A stretch of 7,542 nucleotides of DNA from Acidimicrobiaceae bacterium (GTDB lineage Bacteria; Actinomycetota; Acidimicrobiia; Acidimicrobiales; Ilumatobacteraceae), in assembly GCA_006515795.1 (NCBI GenBank), contig VFMC01000196.1, forward strand, positions 14,232 through 21,773, written 5' to 3'. Made by a program: the position numbers and the translations under genes. How positions within the stretch are numbered: the first letter of the stretch is position 1; the number at the start of each line of letters is the position of its first letter. This document shows, piece after piece, positions 1 through 5,130 of the stretch. The notes beneath the pieces are model-generated. The model ran no database searches. It was not told the DNA's origin and worked only from the letters and a program-made list of their open reading frames with translations.

Positions 1-130
1 AGCAACCGGTGTGCGAGTGTCCGTCGAGCTCGCCCAATTGGCCATTGAGGCTTGGCAGCGGGACGACACCGGCCCATCGAACGCGGCCGACGACTCTGGT
101 CGGATACCGCCGGGACCAAAGCCGCGCTAA
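1..130 (+). CDS. C-terminal tail of an unrecognised protein, 5' end outside window
   Basis: Reading from base 2 gives an open frame of 42 codons ending at TAA 128-130. Its start must lie left of the window. The visible peptide contains VRVSVELAQLAIEAWQRDD, which looks like an amphipathic helix, followed by a hydrophilic Pro/Gly/Lys tail ending PPGPKPR, as often seen at protein C-termini. Third codon positions are mostly G or C in the first half. The stop lies 39 bp before the stop of the convergent NTF2-like gene. I do not recognise a family in so short a piece. It could also be a chance open frame; alignment against full-length proteins would settle it. Confidence 0.4.
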   Translation, partial: ATGVRVSVELAQLAIEAWQRDDTGPSNAADDSGRIPPGPKPR

Positions 131-169
131 TCTTTCGAACGGCACGGCGGGATCGTCGGGCGGTCGGGG

Positions 170-634
170 TCAGTTGGGTGGGTGCGCATCGAGTGGCGGT
201 TCGGCGGCCTCGGCGACGCCGTTCTCGACGAGTCGCTTGCAGGCCCGCTCCCACCGTTGGGTGTCCTCGAGCACGAAGTCCTCGAGCACGCGACCCCACC
301 TGATCACGAGGAAGTGCGCGAACTGGTTCTCGTACGGTTCGCCGTTGATGGTGCTGTGGATGCGGACGTGGGCGGCCAGTCGTTGGCGCCACGGTGGCCC
401 TGATACGAGTAGCCGTTGAATCTCGAAGCGCGGGTTGGGCAGCAGCCGCCCGAACCGCTCGAACCACCGCCGAAGGTCAGGGCCGGTGAGCGCTCCGGCG
501 CCGAGCGATGTGTCGCCAACGAATGTCATCGTGCAGCGCTCGTCGAACTGCTTCAACAAGCTGTCGAGATCACCTCGTTCGAGTGCACGGAATCCCCGCT
601 CGTAAATCGCGCGGGTGATGCGCGTGATCAGCAT
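170..634 (-). CDS. NTF2/SnoaL-like (ketosteroid isomerase fold) protein
   Basis: A 154-residue protein, the usual length for a single-domain NTF2-like protein. The N-terminal helix (about 5-32, RAIYERGFRALERGDLDSLL) is followed by the family's early strand (TMTFVGDT, 35-42). A helix for the lid follows (GPDLRRWFERFGRLL, 51-65), then the curved beta sheet (FEIQRLLV, HVRIHSTINGEPYENQ) and the final DFVLEDTQRWE segment. This cone-shaped fold binds small hydrophobic ligands; some members are isomerases or cyclases and many have no known activity. No signal peptide or membrane segment is visible, so it is probably cytoplasmic. The ATG at 632-634 has GGAGG (641-645 on the other strand) six bases upstream. 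It is divergent from tetR-1 across a palindromic operator and is the obvious target of that repressor. The specific ligand or reaction is unknown. Confidence 0.85.
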   Translation of the reverse strand: MLITRITRAIYERGFRALERGDLDSLLKQFDERCTMTFVGDTSLGAGALTGPDLRRWFERFGRLLPNPRFEIQRLLVSGPPWRQRLAAHVRIHSTINGEPYENQFAHFLVIRWGRVLEDFVLEDTQRWERACKRLVENGVAEAAEPPLDAHPPN

Positions 635-646
635 GCTGGACCTCCG

Positions 647-673
647 CTACTGTTAGACAACGTCTAACAGTAG
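647..673. promoter_or_regulatory. 27-bp perfect palindrome, candidate TetR-1 operator
   Basis: The arms are CTACTGTTAGAC (647-658) and its exact reverse complement (662-673), separated by AAC. Twelve of twelve positions pair. It occupies almost the whole space between the start codons of the divergent NTF2-like gene and tetR-1, and abuts both ribosome binding sites. TetR-family dimers typically bind such palindromes between themselves and a divergent target. By symmetry, TACTGT (a TANNNT -10) occurs on both strands, so binding would cover the start region of both transcripts. Binding by TetR-1 is inferred from position. Confidence 0.85.
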
Positions 674-696
674 GCAACGGAGATTGTCAATGTCAA
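667..696 (-). promoter_or_regulatory. Promoter of the NTF2-like gene
   Basis: On the - strand, a perfect -35 TTGACA lies at 696-691. An 18-bp spacer separates it from a -10 TACTGT at 672-667, predicting transcription start near 660, the centre of the palindrome. The -35 lies inside the first codons of tetR-1, so the divergent promoters interlock. For tetR-1 itself, TACTGT at 648-653 is a possible -10, with only a weak -35 (TGATCA, 625-630, 17-bp spacing). Confidence 0.55.
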
Positions 697-1358
697 ACAA
701 AGCGGCCCGAAAACCGCAAGCGCGAGCGCGAGCGGTCGGTACACATTTCGACGGCGACCTGCGGCGCATCCTGATCGACGCCGCAGCGCAGACGATCAGC
801 GAGGTGGGCTGCGATCGGTTGAGCCTGCGCGATGTGGCCCGTCGGGTCGGGGTATCGCATGCCGCGCCCGCGCACCACTTCGGCGACAAGGCCGGTCTGC
901 TCACCGCAATCGCAGCCGAGGGATTCCATCGTTTCATCGACCACATGGCCACCGCGGTCGCCTCGCCTGCCGCCAACCCTCGAGCCATGTTGATCGGACT
1001 TGGGCGCGCCTACGCTGAGTTTGCTGAGTCGCAGCCCGGGTACTTCGACGTGATGTTCCGACCTGCGCTGATCCACACCGAGGATCCCGACTACCTCGAA
1101 GCGAGCGACGCCGCATTCGCCGCCCTGCTCGCGGTCGTCGAGATGTGCCAACGAGCCGGGTGGAACACCGGAGGCGACAGTCGCGCGATCGCTGCGGCAA
1201 CGTGGTCGTTCGCTCACGGCATCACCGTGCTTCGTCAATATGGCTCGCTGCAACGCCACTTCCCCGACCCGACACTCGACGCGGTCACCACGATCGCATC
1301 AACGCTGCTCGCCGGCGCCGAGCTACCCGAGACCACTACTCCGAGCCGGGTCAGATAG
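690..1358 (+). CDS. TetR-1: TetR/AcrR-family repressor with WHG-type C-terminal domain
   Basis: A 222-residue regulator. The N-terminal domain starts near residue 23, with the helix-turn-helix at about 44-65 (LSLRDVARRVGVSHAAPAHHF) followed by GDKAGLLTAIA, the standard TetR_N pattern. The C-terminal half has AYAEFAESQPGYFDVMF (108-123) and WSFAHGI (172-178), resembling the WHG/TetR_C_33 ligand-binding domain. I chose ATG 690 because GGAG (679-682) sits seven bases before it; an in-frame TTG at 684 is only one base from that site. It probably represses itself and the divergent NTF2-like gene through the 647-673 palindrome. Its 3' end overlaps the stop of the convergent DUF2867-type gene by 8 bp. 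The inducer is unknown. Confidence 0.93.
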   Translation: MSNKAARKPQARARAVGTHFDGDLRRILIDAAAQTISEVGCDRLSLRDVARRVGVSHAAPAHHFGDKAGLLTAIAAEGFHRFIDHMATAVASPAANPRAMLIGLGRAYAEFAESQPGYFDVMFRPALIHTEDPDYLEASDAAFAALLAVVEMCQRAGWNTGGDSRAIAAATWSFAHGITVLRQYGSLQRHFPDPTLDAVTTIASTLLAGAELPETTTPSRVR

Positions 1359-1827
1359 TGCGCCGGACGGCGTGGCGTGCCATCGCGCGAGTGACCGGGC
1401 CGTGGAAAAGGGACACGGGTGCAAAGTAGACGCGCCCACGTTTACCCTTGAGTCGCACCACGGTCGTGACACGCAGGAGCCGTGCCTCAACGTCAATGCC
1501 CACACCGCAGCGGAAGTCGAGGTGCACGTCGTCGGCACTGATGAGCGCCTCGTCGCCGACGACTTCGCCGACTCGGAATACGTCGGCACCTGCGGGCGGG
1601 ACACCGATCAGGCGCACCGCAGCCTGGCGAACACCGAAAAGGAGTTGCACCCATCTCGGCGCGGTGTGTGGGTTGAAAACGGCTTTGGCCCAGTAGGCCG
1701 GGTCGGGGTTCAGCGGCTGTGCCGAGTGTGGGATCGAAATCACGCACACGTCGGCAAAGTCTGGTGCCGGAACATCGGCGAACGCCAACGATCGCAGGCA
1801 CGGAGTGTTCGTCGCAGAGTTGGTCAC
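1351..1827 (-). CDS. DUF2867-type protein
   Basis: A 158-residue reading frame easily missed because the open frame runs on to 2202, antisense to tetR-2. The part before 1827 is low-quality Arg/His-rich shadow. From GTG 1827 the peptide reads like DUF2867: PDPAYWAKAVFN and PRWVQLLFGVR in the first half, then FRVGEVVGDEALISADD, HLDFR (about 102-106), VTTVVRLKGKRGR (120-132) and VYFAPVSLFHGPVTRAM near the end. Proteins of this family are small and cytoplasmic, often found beside TetR genes or fused to NAD-binding epimerase domains; no activity is established. There is no clear Shine-Dalgarno. TACCGT (1840-1835) could be a -10 seven bases before GTG, giving a leaderless transcript, but no -35 is evident. 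TTG 1788 is an alternative start. It is divergent from tetR-2 across a palindrome. Confidence 0.75.
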   Translation of the reverse strand: MTNSATNTPCLRSLAFADVPAPDFADVCVISIPHSAQPLNPDPAYWAKAVFNPHTAPRWVQLLFGVRQAAVRLIGVPPAGADVFRVGEVVGDEALISADDVHLDFRCGVGIDVEARLLRVTTVVRLKGKRGRVYFAPVSLFHGPVTRAMARHAVRRTI

Positions 1828-1830
1828 AAC

Positions 1831-1848
1831 CCATACGGTAGCGTATGG
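1831..1848. promoter_or_regulatory. 18-bp palindrome, candidate TetR-2 operator
   Basis: The arms CCATACG (1831-1837) and CGTATGG (1842-1848) are perfect reverse complements around a 4-base spacer. The site lies in the 45-bp gap between the divergent DUF2867-type gene (GTG 1827) and tetR-2 (ATG 1873), exactly where a TetR dimer would control both. TACGGT (1834-1839, +) and TACCGT (1840-1835, -) inside it fit TANNNT -10 elements, but neither has a convincing -35. Its sequence differs from the other operators in the window. Confidence 0.65.
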
Positions 1849-1872
1849 ACTGATACCGAGGTGGAGCGATCG

Positions 1873-2442
1873 ATGAATGTGCTGCGAACGAGGCTGACCG
1901 CGGACGACTGGGTGACCGCCGGGCTTGACGCGCTTGCGAGGGCCGGACCCGATGCTGTGGCGATCGAGCCGATCGCCGCCGCGCTCGGTGCGACCAAAGG
2001 GTCCGGCTACTGGCACTTCGCGTCGCGAGCGACGCTCCTCGAGGCCGTGCTCGAGCGCTGGATCGCAGTGGCAACGGTCAACATCATCGACGACGTGAAT
2101 GCACAAGGCGGCTCGCCGGTCGCGCGGTTGGAGCGACTGCTCGCCCTCGTCACCGACGCCACCATCACCCATCCGGGCGTGATTCTCACGTTGTCCCATC
2201 AAGACCCGATCGTGCGCTCTGCTGTGCAGGTCGTCACCGCTCAGCGGGTCGATTTCGTCGCAGCGCTCCTGCGTGGAGCCGGCTTCAACGCTTCCGAGGC
2301 CGAGCGGCGCGCCGTCTTGGCCTACGCCGCCTACGTCGGGTACGCGCAGCTCGCGGCGACAGTGCCCGACAAGCTGCCGTCCACCAAGCGTGCTCGCCGA
2401 GCGCTGCAGCGCACCATGGTCAACACCCTGACGGCGCGCTGA
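1873..2442 (+). CDS. TetR-2: TetR/AcrR-family transcriptional regulator
   Basis: A 189-residue regulator. The DNA-binding domain occupies about residues 8-55: DDWVTAGLDALARAGPDAVAI, then the helix-turn-helix IEPIAAALGATKGSGYWHF (31-49) and SRATLLEAVLERW. The YWHF form of the usual Y.HF turn is conserved TetR_N. The C-terminal half (about 82-189) is all-alpha ligand-binding sequence I cannot place in a subfamily. The open frame extends back to 1240, but that part is antisense to the DUF2867-type gene and has no regulator-like sequence. ATG 1873 has GGAG (1863-1866) six bases upstream. GTG 1861, four codons earlier, is the only close alternative. It probably represses itself and the divergent DUF2867-type gene through 1831-1848. 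Confidence 0.92.
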   Translation: MNVLRTRLTADDWVTAGLDALARAGPDAVAIEPIAAALGATKGSGYWHFASRATLLEAVLERWIAVATVNIIDDVNAQGGSPVARLERLLALVTDATITHPGVILTLSHQDPIVRSAVQVVTAQRVDFVAALLRGAGFNASEAERRAVLAYAAYVGYAQLAATVPDKLPSTKRARRALQRTMVNTLTAR

Positions 2443-2453
2443 CCCTCAGCGTG
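2435..2453 (+). terminator. Hairpin at the tetR-2 stop codon, possible terminator
   Basis: Stem CGCTGA (2437-2442) pairs with TCAGCG (2446-2451) around a CCC loop. A G.U pair and a C-G pair extend it to 8 bp (2435-2453). The left arm includes the TGA stop of tetR-2. No T-run follows, so this is not a classical intrinsic terminator. It may limit read-through into the tetR-3 promoter 25 bp downstream. Confidence 0.4.
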
Positions 2454-2475
2454 ATCCCGGTCGGGCGGGGAGCCC

Positions 2476-2504
2476 TTGCATAGTACTTCATCGATCGCTA
2501 AAGT
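2476..2504 (+). promoter_or_regulatory. Promoter of the tetR-3 operon (leaderless)
   Basis: The -35 TTGCAT (2476-2481), a 17-bp spacer and the -10 TAAAGT (2499-2504) are followed after six bases by GTG 2511. Transcription should start at or next to the start codon, giving a leaderless mRNA; no Shine-Dalgarno is present in CCCC-GTG. The -35 matches consensus only in its TTG, but spacing is ideal and the same geometry recurs at tetR-4. Confidence 0.6.
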
Positions 2505-2505
2505 A
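2484..2505. promoter_or_regulatory. Imperfect 22-bp palindrome, candidate TetR-3 operator
   Basis: TACTT (2484-2488) and AAGTA (2501-2505) are symmetric about the centre of CGATCG (2492-2497). With A2490/T2499, 9 of 11 positions pair. The site fills the spacer and -10 of the tetR-3 promoter, so a bound dimer would block RNA polymerase. This suggests autorepression of the whole three-gene operon. Binding by TetR-3 is inferred from position. Confidence 0.6.
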
Positions 2506-2510
2506 TCCCC

Positions 2511-3104
2511 GTGGGCCGCCCTCGTGCTGTTGAACTCGACGACGCAGTCCTGGCCGCGGTGGCCTGCTTCCGTGAGCACGGCTACGACTCGACATCGGTT
2601 CGTGATCTCGAAGCGGCAACCGGTTTGAAGGCCACCAGCCTGTACAACGCATTTGGCAGCAAGGCCGGCCTGTTCAACGCCGCGCTCGATCGCTACCACC
2701 GCGACGTGGTCGAGCGACGCGTCAATGAACATCTCCGCCCCGCGCTCGGGCTCGCGGGCATCCGATCGTTCCTCGTGTCGACGTACACAGTCGAACCGCT
2801 TCCCACTCATGGCTGCCTCGTGGCGAGCAGCGCGGCGGAGTTCGCCGACCTCGACCCACGCGCCCGCGAGCGGGTCGAGCACAGCTTGCGTCTGACCCGC
2901 GACGCGCTCGCGCGCTCGCTCGAAGCCTTACGGCAGGCGGGCGAGATAGATCCTGTGATCGACCTCGCCGCCGCCGCCGACGCGCTCCTCATCTTCTACG
3001 AGGGGATGCTCACCATGCTGCGAACCGGTCCAGTCACTGTCGATCCCACACGAGCCATCGACGCCACCCTCGCCCTACTCCAGCCCCGAAAGCGGAAAAG
3101 ATGA
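2511..3104 (+). CDS. TetR-3: TetR/AcrR-family repressor, first gene of a three-gene operon
   Basis: A 197-residue regulator starting GRPR, typical for this family. The N-terminal domain has FREHGYDSTSVRDLEAATG and the recognition region LKATSLYNAFGSKAGLFNAAL (39-59). The ligand domain contains THGCLVASSAAEFADL (99-114), related to the GCLLVNSA motif of TetR-4. The single cysteine here (C102) sits where NemR-like repressors carry a conserved cysteine; redox or electrophile sensing is only a possibility. GTG 2511 is chosen because GRPR begins right there and a promoter is spaced for a leaderless start. The TGA stop overlaps the ATG of the next gene (ATGA, 3101-3104), so translation is probably coupled. 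The C-terminus PRKRKR is strongly basic. Confidence 0.93.
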   Translation: MGRPRAVELDDAVLAAVACFREHGYDSTSVRDLEAATGLKATSLYNAFGSKAGLFNAALDRYHRDVVERRVNEHLRPALGLAGIRSFLVSTYTVEPLPTHGCLVASSAAEFADLDPRARERVEHSLRLTRDALARSLEALRQAGEIDPVIDLAAAADALLIFYEGMLTMLRTGPVTVDPTRAIDATLALLQPRKRKR

Positions 3105-3481
3105 GTGCACCAGTGCCCAACCGATCACAACCCACCGACACCCTGGCGACGTATGCCGCCTCATGGGGTCCACTCGCCCTCGAGGCTCGCCTCGCCGCGT
3201 TCGAGCAGTGTCTCGCCGGAGGCTTCGTGTACACCGACCCGAACATCCGCACGGTCGGCTACGAAGAACTGGCCGCGTACATGGAAGGGTTCCAACAGCA
3301 GGTTCCTGGCGGTGGTTTCATCAACCGCGACGTCGCGTCACATCACGATGTCGTGCTCGTCCACTGGGACATGATCGGACCCGATGGCACAGTGCTCGGG
3401 CCTGGCGCGAGTTTCGGGACCGTGAGCCCCGACGGGCGACTTGCATCGATGACCGGCTTCTATGACAGTGAACCGCGATGA
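3101..3481 (+). CDS. Second NTF2/SnoaL-like protein, in the tetR-3 operon
   Basis: A 126-residue single-domain protein of the NTF2-like fold. The N-terminal helices (DTLATYAASWGPLALEARL, then AAFEQCLAGGF) lead to VYTDPNIRTVGYEELAAYMEGF, the common YTDP...G.eeLa.yi..f pattern. VPGGGFINRDVASHHDVVLVHW follows, then GPDGTVLGPGASFGTV and a final DGRLASMTGFYD strand. The family includes steroid isomerases, polyketide cyclases and many uncharacterised ligand-binding proteins. No catalytic residues can be assigned with confidence. It starts by a 4-bp ATGA overlap with tetR-3 and ends by an identical overlap with the TfoX-domain gene, so all three probably sit on one transcript. It differs clearly in sequence from the NTF2-like protein at 170-634. 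Confidence 0.85.
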   Translation: MSAPVPNRSQPTDTLATYAASWGPLALEARLAAFEQCLAGGFVYTDPNIRTVGYEELAAYMEGFQQQVPGGGFINRDVASHHDVVLVHWDMIGPDGTVLGPGASFGTVSPDGRLASMTGFYDSEPR

Positions 3482-3870
3482 CGGCGGCCGACCCACGGTT
3501 CCTGGCCGAGGTGCTCGACGACCTCGCCCCGCTCGGGCCGATTCAGCTACGCCCGTACTTCGGGGGTGTCGCACTCGCCCACGACGGCGGGCAGTTCGCC
3601 TTTGTCATGGGCACGACGCTCTACGTTGCCGCCACCGACGACACGCGTCCGACGATGCGCTCCCACGGAGGCCGGCCATTCCAGTACCCGACCCGCACCG
3701 GCACCCGCACCGTCGAGGCCTTCTACGACACGCCGACCGAGATCGTCGCGGACCCAGATCGGCTCTTGGAGTGGACCCGCGCTGCGATCGTGGCACGTCG
3801 AATGGGTCCACACCGCTCCACGCAACGTCGCAGGACGCCGCGCAGACATCAGCCAAACGTTCTTGACTGA
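3478..3870 (+). CDS. TfoX N-terminal-domain protein
   Basis: A 130-residue protein whose residues about 8-105 match the TfoX/Sxy N-terminal domain. LRPYFGGVALAHDGGQFAFVM (24-44) carries the family's glycine-rich FGG turn. TTLYVAATD follows, then GGRPFQYPTRTGTRTVEAFYD (64-84) and a closing DPDRLLEWTRAAI helix. TfoX/Sxy promotes competence gene expression with CRP in gamma-proteobacteria, but stand-alone N-terminal-domain proteins are widespread in actinobacteria and their role is unknown. The C-terminal domain of full TfoX is absent. The last 24 residues are an Arg/His/Gln-rich tail outside the domain, and its final codons overlap the -35 of the tetR-4 promoter. Translation probably couples to the NTF2-like gene through ATGA at 3478-3481. 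Confidence 0.82.
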   Translation: MTAADPRFLAEVLDDLAPLGPIQLRPYFGGVALAHDGGQFAFVMGTTLYVAATDDTRPTMRSHGGRPFQYPTRTGTRTVEAFYDTPTEIVADPDRLLEWTRAAIVARRMGPHRSTQRRRTPRRHQPNVLD

Positions 3871-3878
3871 TCGTTCCA
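3863..3878. promoter_or_regulatory. TetR-4 operator copy 1, TTGAnnGATCnTTCCA
   Basis: This copy reads TTGACTGATCGTTCCA. It matches 13 of 16 bases with the site at 4510-4525, same orientation. Both approximate the palindrome TGAACGATCGTTCA: this copy has 11 of 14 bases, the other 12 of 14. It covers the -35 and adjacent spacer of the tetR-4 promoter, consistent with autorepression. Confidence 0.65.
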
Positions 3879-3891
3879 GTATCGGTATGGT
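3863..3891 (+). promoter_or_regulatory. Promoter of tetR-4 (leaderless)
   Basis: The -35 TTGACT (3863-3868, five of six consensus bases), a 17-bp spacer and the -10 TATGGT (3886-3891) are followed by six bases and GTG 3898. This is the same leaderless layout as at tetR-3. The -35 overlaps the last codons and stop of the TfoX-domain gene, so the module 3 and module 4 units abut with no spacer. Confidence 0.7.
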
Positions 3892-3897
3892 GTTGCC

Positions 3898-4479
3898 GTG
3901 GCCCGCACGAAGGAGTTCGACCCCGACGTTGCTGTTGCGACGGCGATCGAGGTGTTCTGGGATCGCGGGTATGCCGGCACGTCGATGCAGGATCTCGTCG
4001 ACGAGCTCGGGTTGAATCGGGGAAGCATCTACGGCACGTTCGGGTCGAAGCACGACCTGTTCGTCCAAGCCCTCACCGAATACTGCAAGCGTGCACCGCA
4101 GGCACTGCTCGATGCGCTCGAGATCGACGGGCCGCTGCTGCCACGGCTGCGTGGTGCGCTGATCGGCCTGATCGACGCCGATCTGGCCGACCCCGACCGC
4201 AAGGGATGCCTGCTCGTCAACTCGGCGATGGAGACCCTGCCGGCTGATCGCGACACTGCGGCGTTGTACGACCGGACTGCGAGAACGCTGCGGACTGCGT
4301 TCGAGGCGGCGGTTAGGCGCGCCCAACTTGAAGGTGAACTGCCTCGGTCGCTGAATCCGGTCGACGCGGCGTCATTTCTGCTCACGACCCTCCAAGGCCT
4401 TCGCGTGACTGCCAAGGCGACCGGCGACCGCCAGCCGCTCGTCGCGTCGGTTGACTTCGCCCTCCGAGCCCTGCACTGA
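3898..4479 (+). CDS. TetR-4: TetR/AcrR-family repressor of the CMD/SRPBCC operon
   Basis: A 193-residue regulator. The N-terminal domain reads FDPDVAVATAIEVFWDRGYA, GTSMQDLVDELGLNRGSIY and GTFGSKHDLFVQAL, a very typical TetR_N with the helix-turn-helix at about 28-48. The ligand domain has RKGCLLVNSAMETLP (101-115), the conserved GCLLVNSA motif with cysteine C104. It resembles TetR-3 throughout, so the two are probably paralogs within one subfamily. The GTG start is supported by the MARTKEFD N-terminus and a leaderless-type promoter ending six bases before it. Its presumed operator occurs at its own promoter and again in front of the downstream carboxymuconolactone decarboxylase-like gene, 62 bp after its stop. 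It probably senses a small molecule handled by that operon. Confidence 0.94.
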   Translation: MARTKEFDPDVAVATAIEVFWDRGYAGTSMQDLVDELGLNRGSIYGTFGSKHDLFVQALTEYCKRAPQALLDALEIDGPLLPRLRGALIGLIDADLADPDRKGCLLVNSAMETLPADRDTAALYDRTARTLRTAFEAAVRRAQLEGELPRSLNPVDAASFLLTTLQGLRVTAKATGDRQPLVASVDFALRALH

Positions 4480-4504
4480 ACCCGCCGTCGCCTTCGATCC
4501 TCTG

Positions 4505-4525
4505 TATAATTGAACGATCATTCCA
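4505..4525 (+). promoter_or_regulatory. Promoter -10 and TetR-4 operator copy 2 of the CMD/SRPBCC operon
   Basis: A perfect TATAAT (4505-4510) is immediately followed by the 16-base site TTGAACGATCATTCCA (4510-4525). The site's symmetric bases are GAA.GATC.TTC, with 6 of 8 half-positions pairing. No good -35 is seen 16-18 bp upstream. A repressor here would cover the transcription start. Unlike tetR-4, this transcript has a leader, with AGAAAGGA (4529-4536) complementary to the 16S rRNA tail. Confidence 0.7.
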
Positions 4526-4541
4526 TAAAGAAAGGAACAAG

Positions 4542-5105
4542 ATGTCAACACACCAGGTTGCGCTCGCCCCGCTATCGCCCGAGGCCGCCGAGCCTGCGGC
4601 GAAAGCCATACTCGACACGACCAAGGCCCAGATGGGGATGGTGCCGAACATGTACGGCGCAATGGCCAATCTGCCCGTGCTGCTCGACAGCTACGTGCAC
4701 GGTTACGGCTTGTTCCGGGCCGGAGCCGGTTTCACGCCTGTCGAACAAGAGGTCGTGTTTCTCACGCTCAGCCGCGAGAACGGATGCCACTACTGCGTAG
4801 CAGCGCACAGTTTCGTGGCTGATCATCTGTCGCACGTACCGCCCGCGCACACCGACGCGATCCGCGACGGCAACGAGATCGGTGACCGCAAACTGGCCGC
4901 ACTCGCCGTCATGACCCGCACGATGTTCACCACCCGTGGCCGACCCGAACCCGACGACGTCGCCGCATTCCTGGCTGCCGGCTACACCGAGCACCACCTG
5001 CTCGCCATCGTGCTGGCGATCTCGGTGAAGACGATCAGCAACTACACCAACCATCTCTTCGGCACCGAGCTCGATCCGATGTTCGCCGGCCGCGCCTGGA
5101 CCTGA
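4542..5105 (+). CDS. Carboxymuconolactone decarboxylase family protein, AhpD-like
   Basis: A 187-residue protein of the CMD/AhpD fold. E70, C82, C85 and H89 (QEVVFLTLSRENGCHYCVAAH) reproduce the E-X11-C-X2-C-X3-H spacing of AhpD alkylhydroperoxidases, which use the CxxC thiols to reduce peroxides. The residue before the second cysteine is Tyr84 where M. tuberculosis AhpD has a histidine, a common change in the wider family. AhpD-like members act as thiol reductases; others are decarboxylases or unknown, so activity here is predicted peroxidase or disulfide reductase. The upstream MGMVPNMYGAMANLPVLLDSY is a typical N-terminal pattern. ATG 4542 has a strong Shine-Dalgarno, AGAAAGGA, five bases away. 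It is the first gene of the operon with the SRPBCC gene, presumably released by TetR-4. Confidence 0.92.
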   Translation: MSTHQVALAPLSPEAAEPAAKAILDTTKAQMGMVPNMYGAMANLPVLLDSYVHGYGLFRAGAGFTPVEQEVVFLTLSRENGCHYCVAAHSFVADHLSHVPPAHTDAIRDGNEIGDRKLAALAVMTRTMFTTRGRPEPDDVAAFLAAGYTEHHLLAIVLAISVKTISNYTNHLFGTELDPMFAGRAWT

Positions 5106-5130
5106 CCACCAACACAGAAAGCAGATAGCC

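Noticed and set aside
9..419. 136-codon + frame at the left edge
   Set aside because: It is antisense to the NTF2-like gene over most of its length and is Ser/Arg/Thr-rich shadow.
1819..1830. GTTG/CAAC inverted repeat at the DUF2867-type start codon
   Set aside because: Only four paired bases per arm; easily chance, and the adjacent CCATACG palindrome is a better operator.
1240..1872. N-terminal extension of tetR-2 by about 211 codons
   Set aside because: The extension is antisense to the DUF2867-type gene, lacks regulator features, crosses the palindrome, and ATG 1873 has its own Shine-Dalgarno.
3547..4326. 259-codon open frame on the - strand across the TfoX gene and tetR-4
   Set aside because: It is antisense to two well-supported genes and a promoter, and the peptide is Arg-rich with no family resemblance. 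High-GC DNA commonly gives such long shadows.
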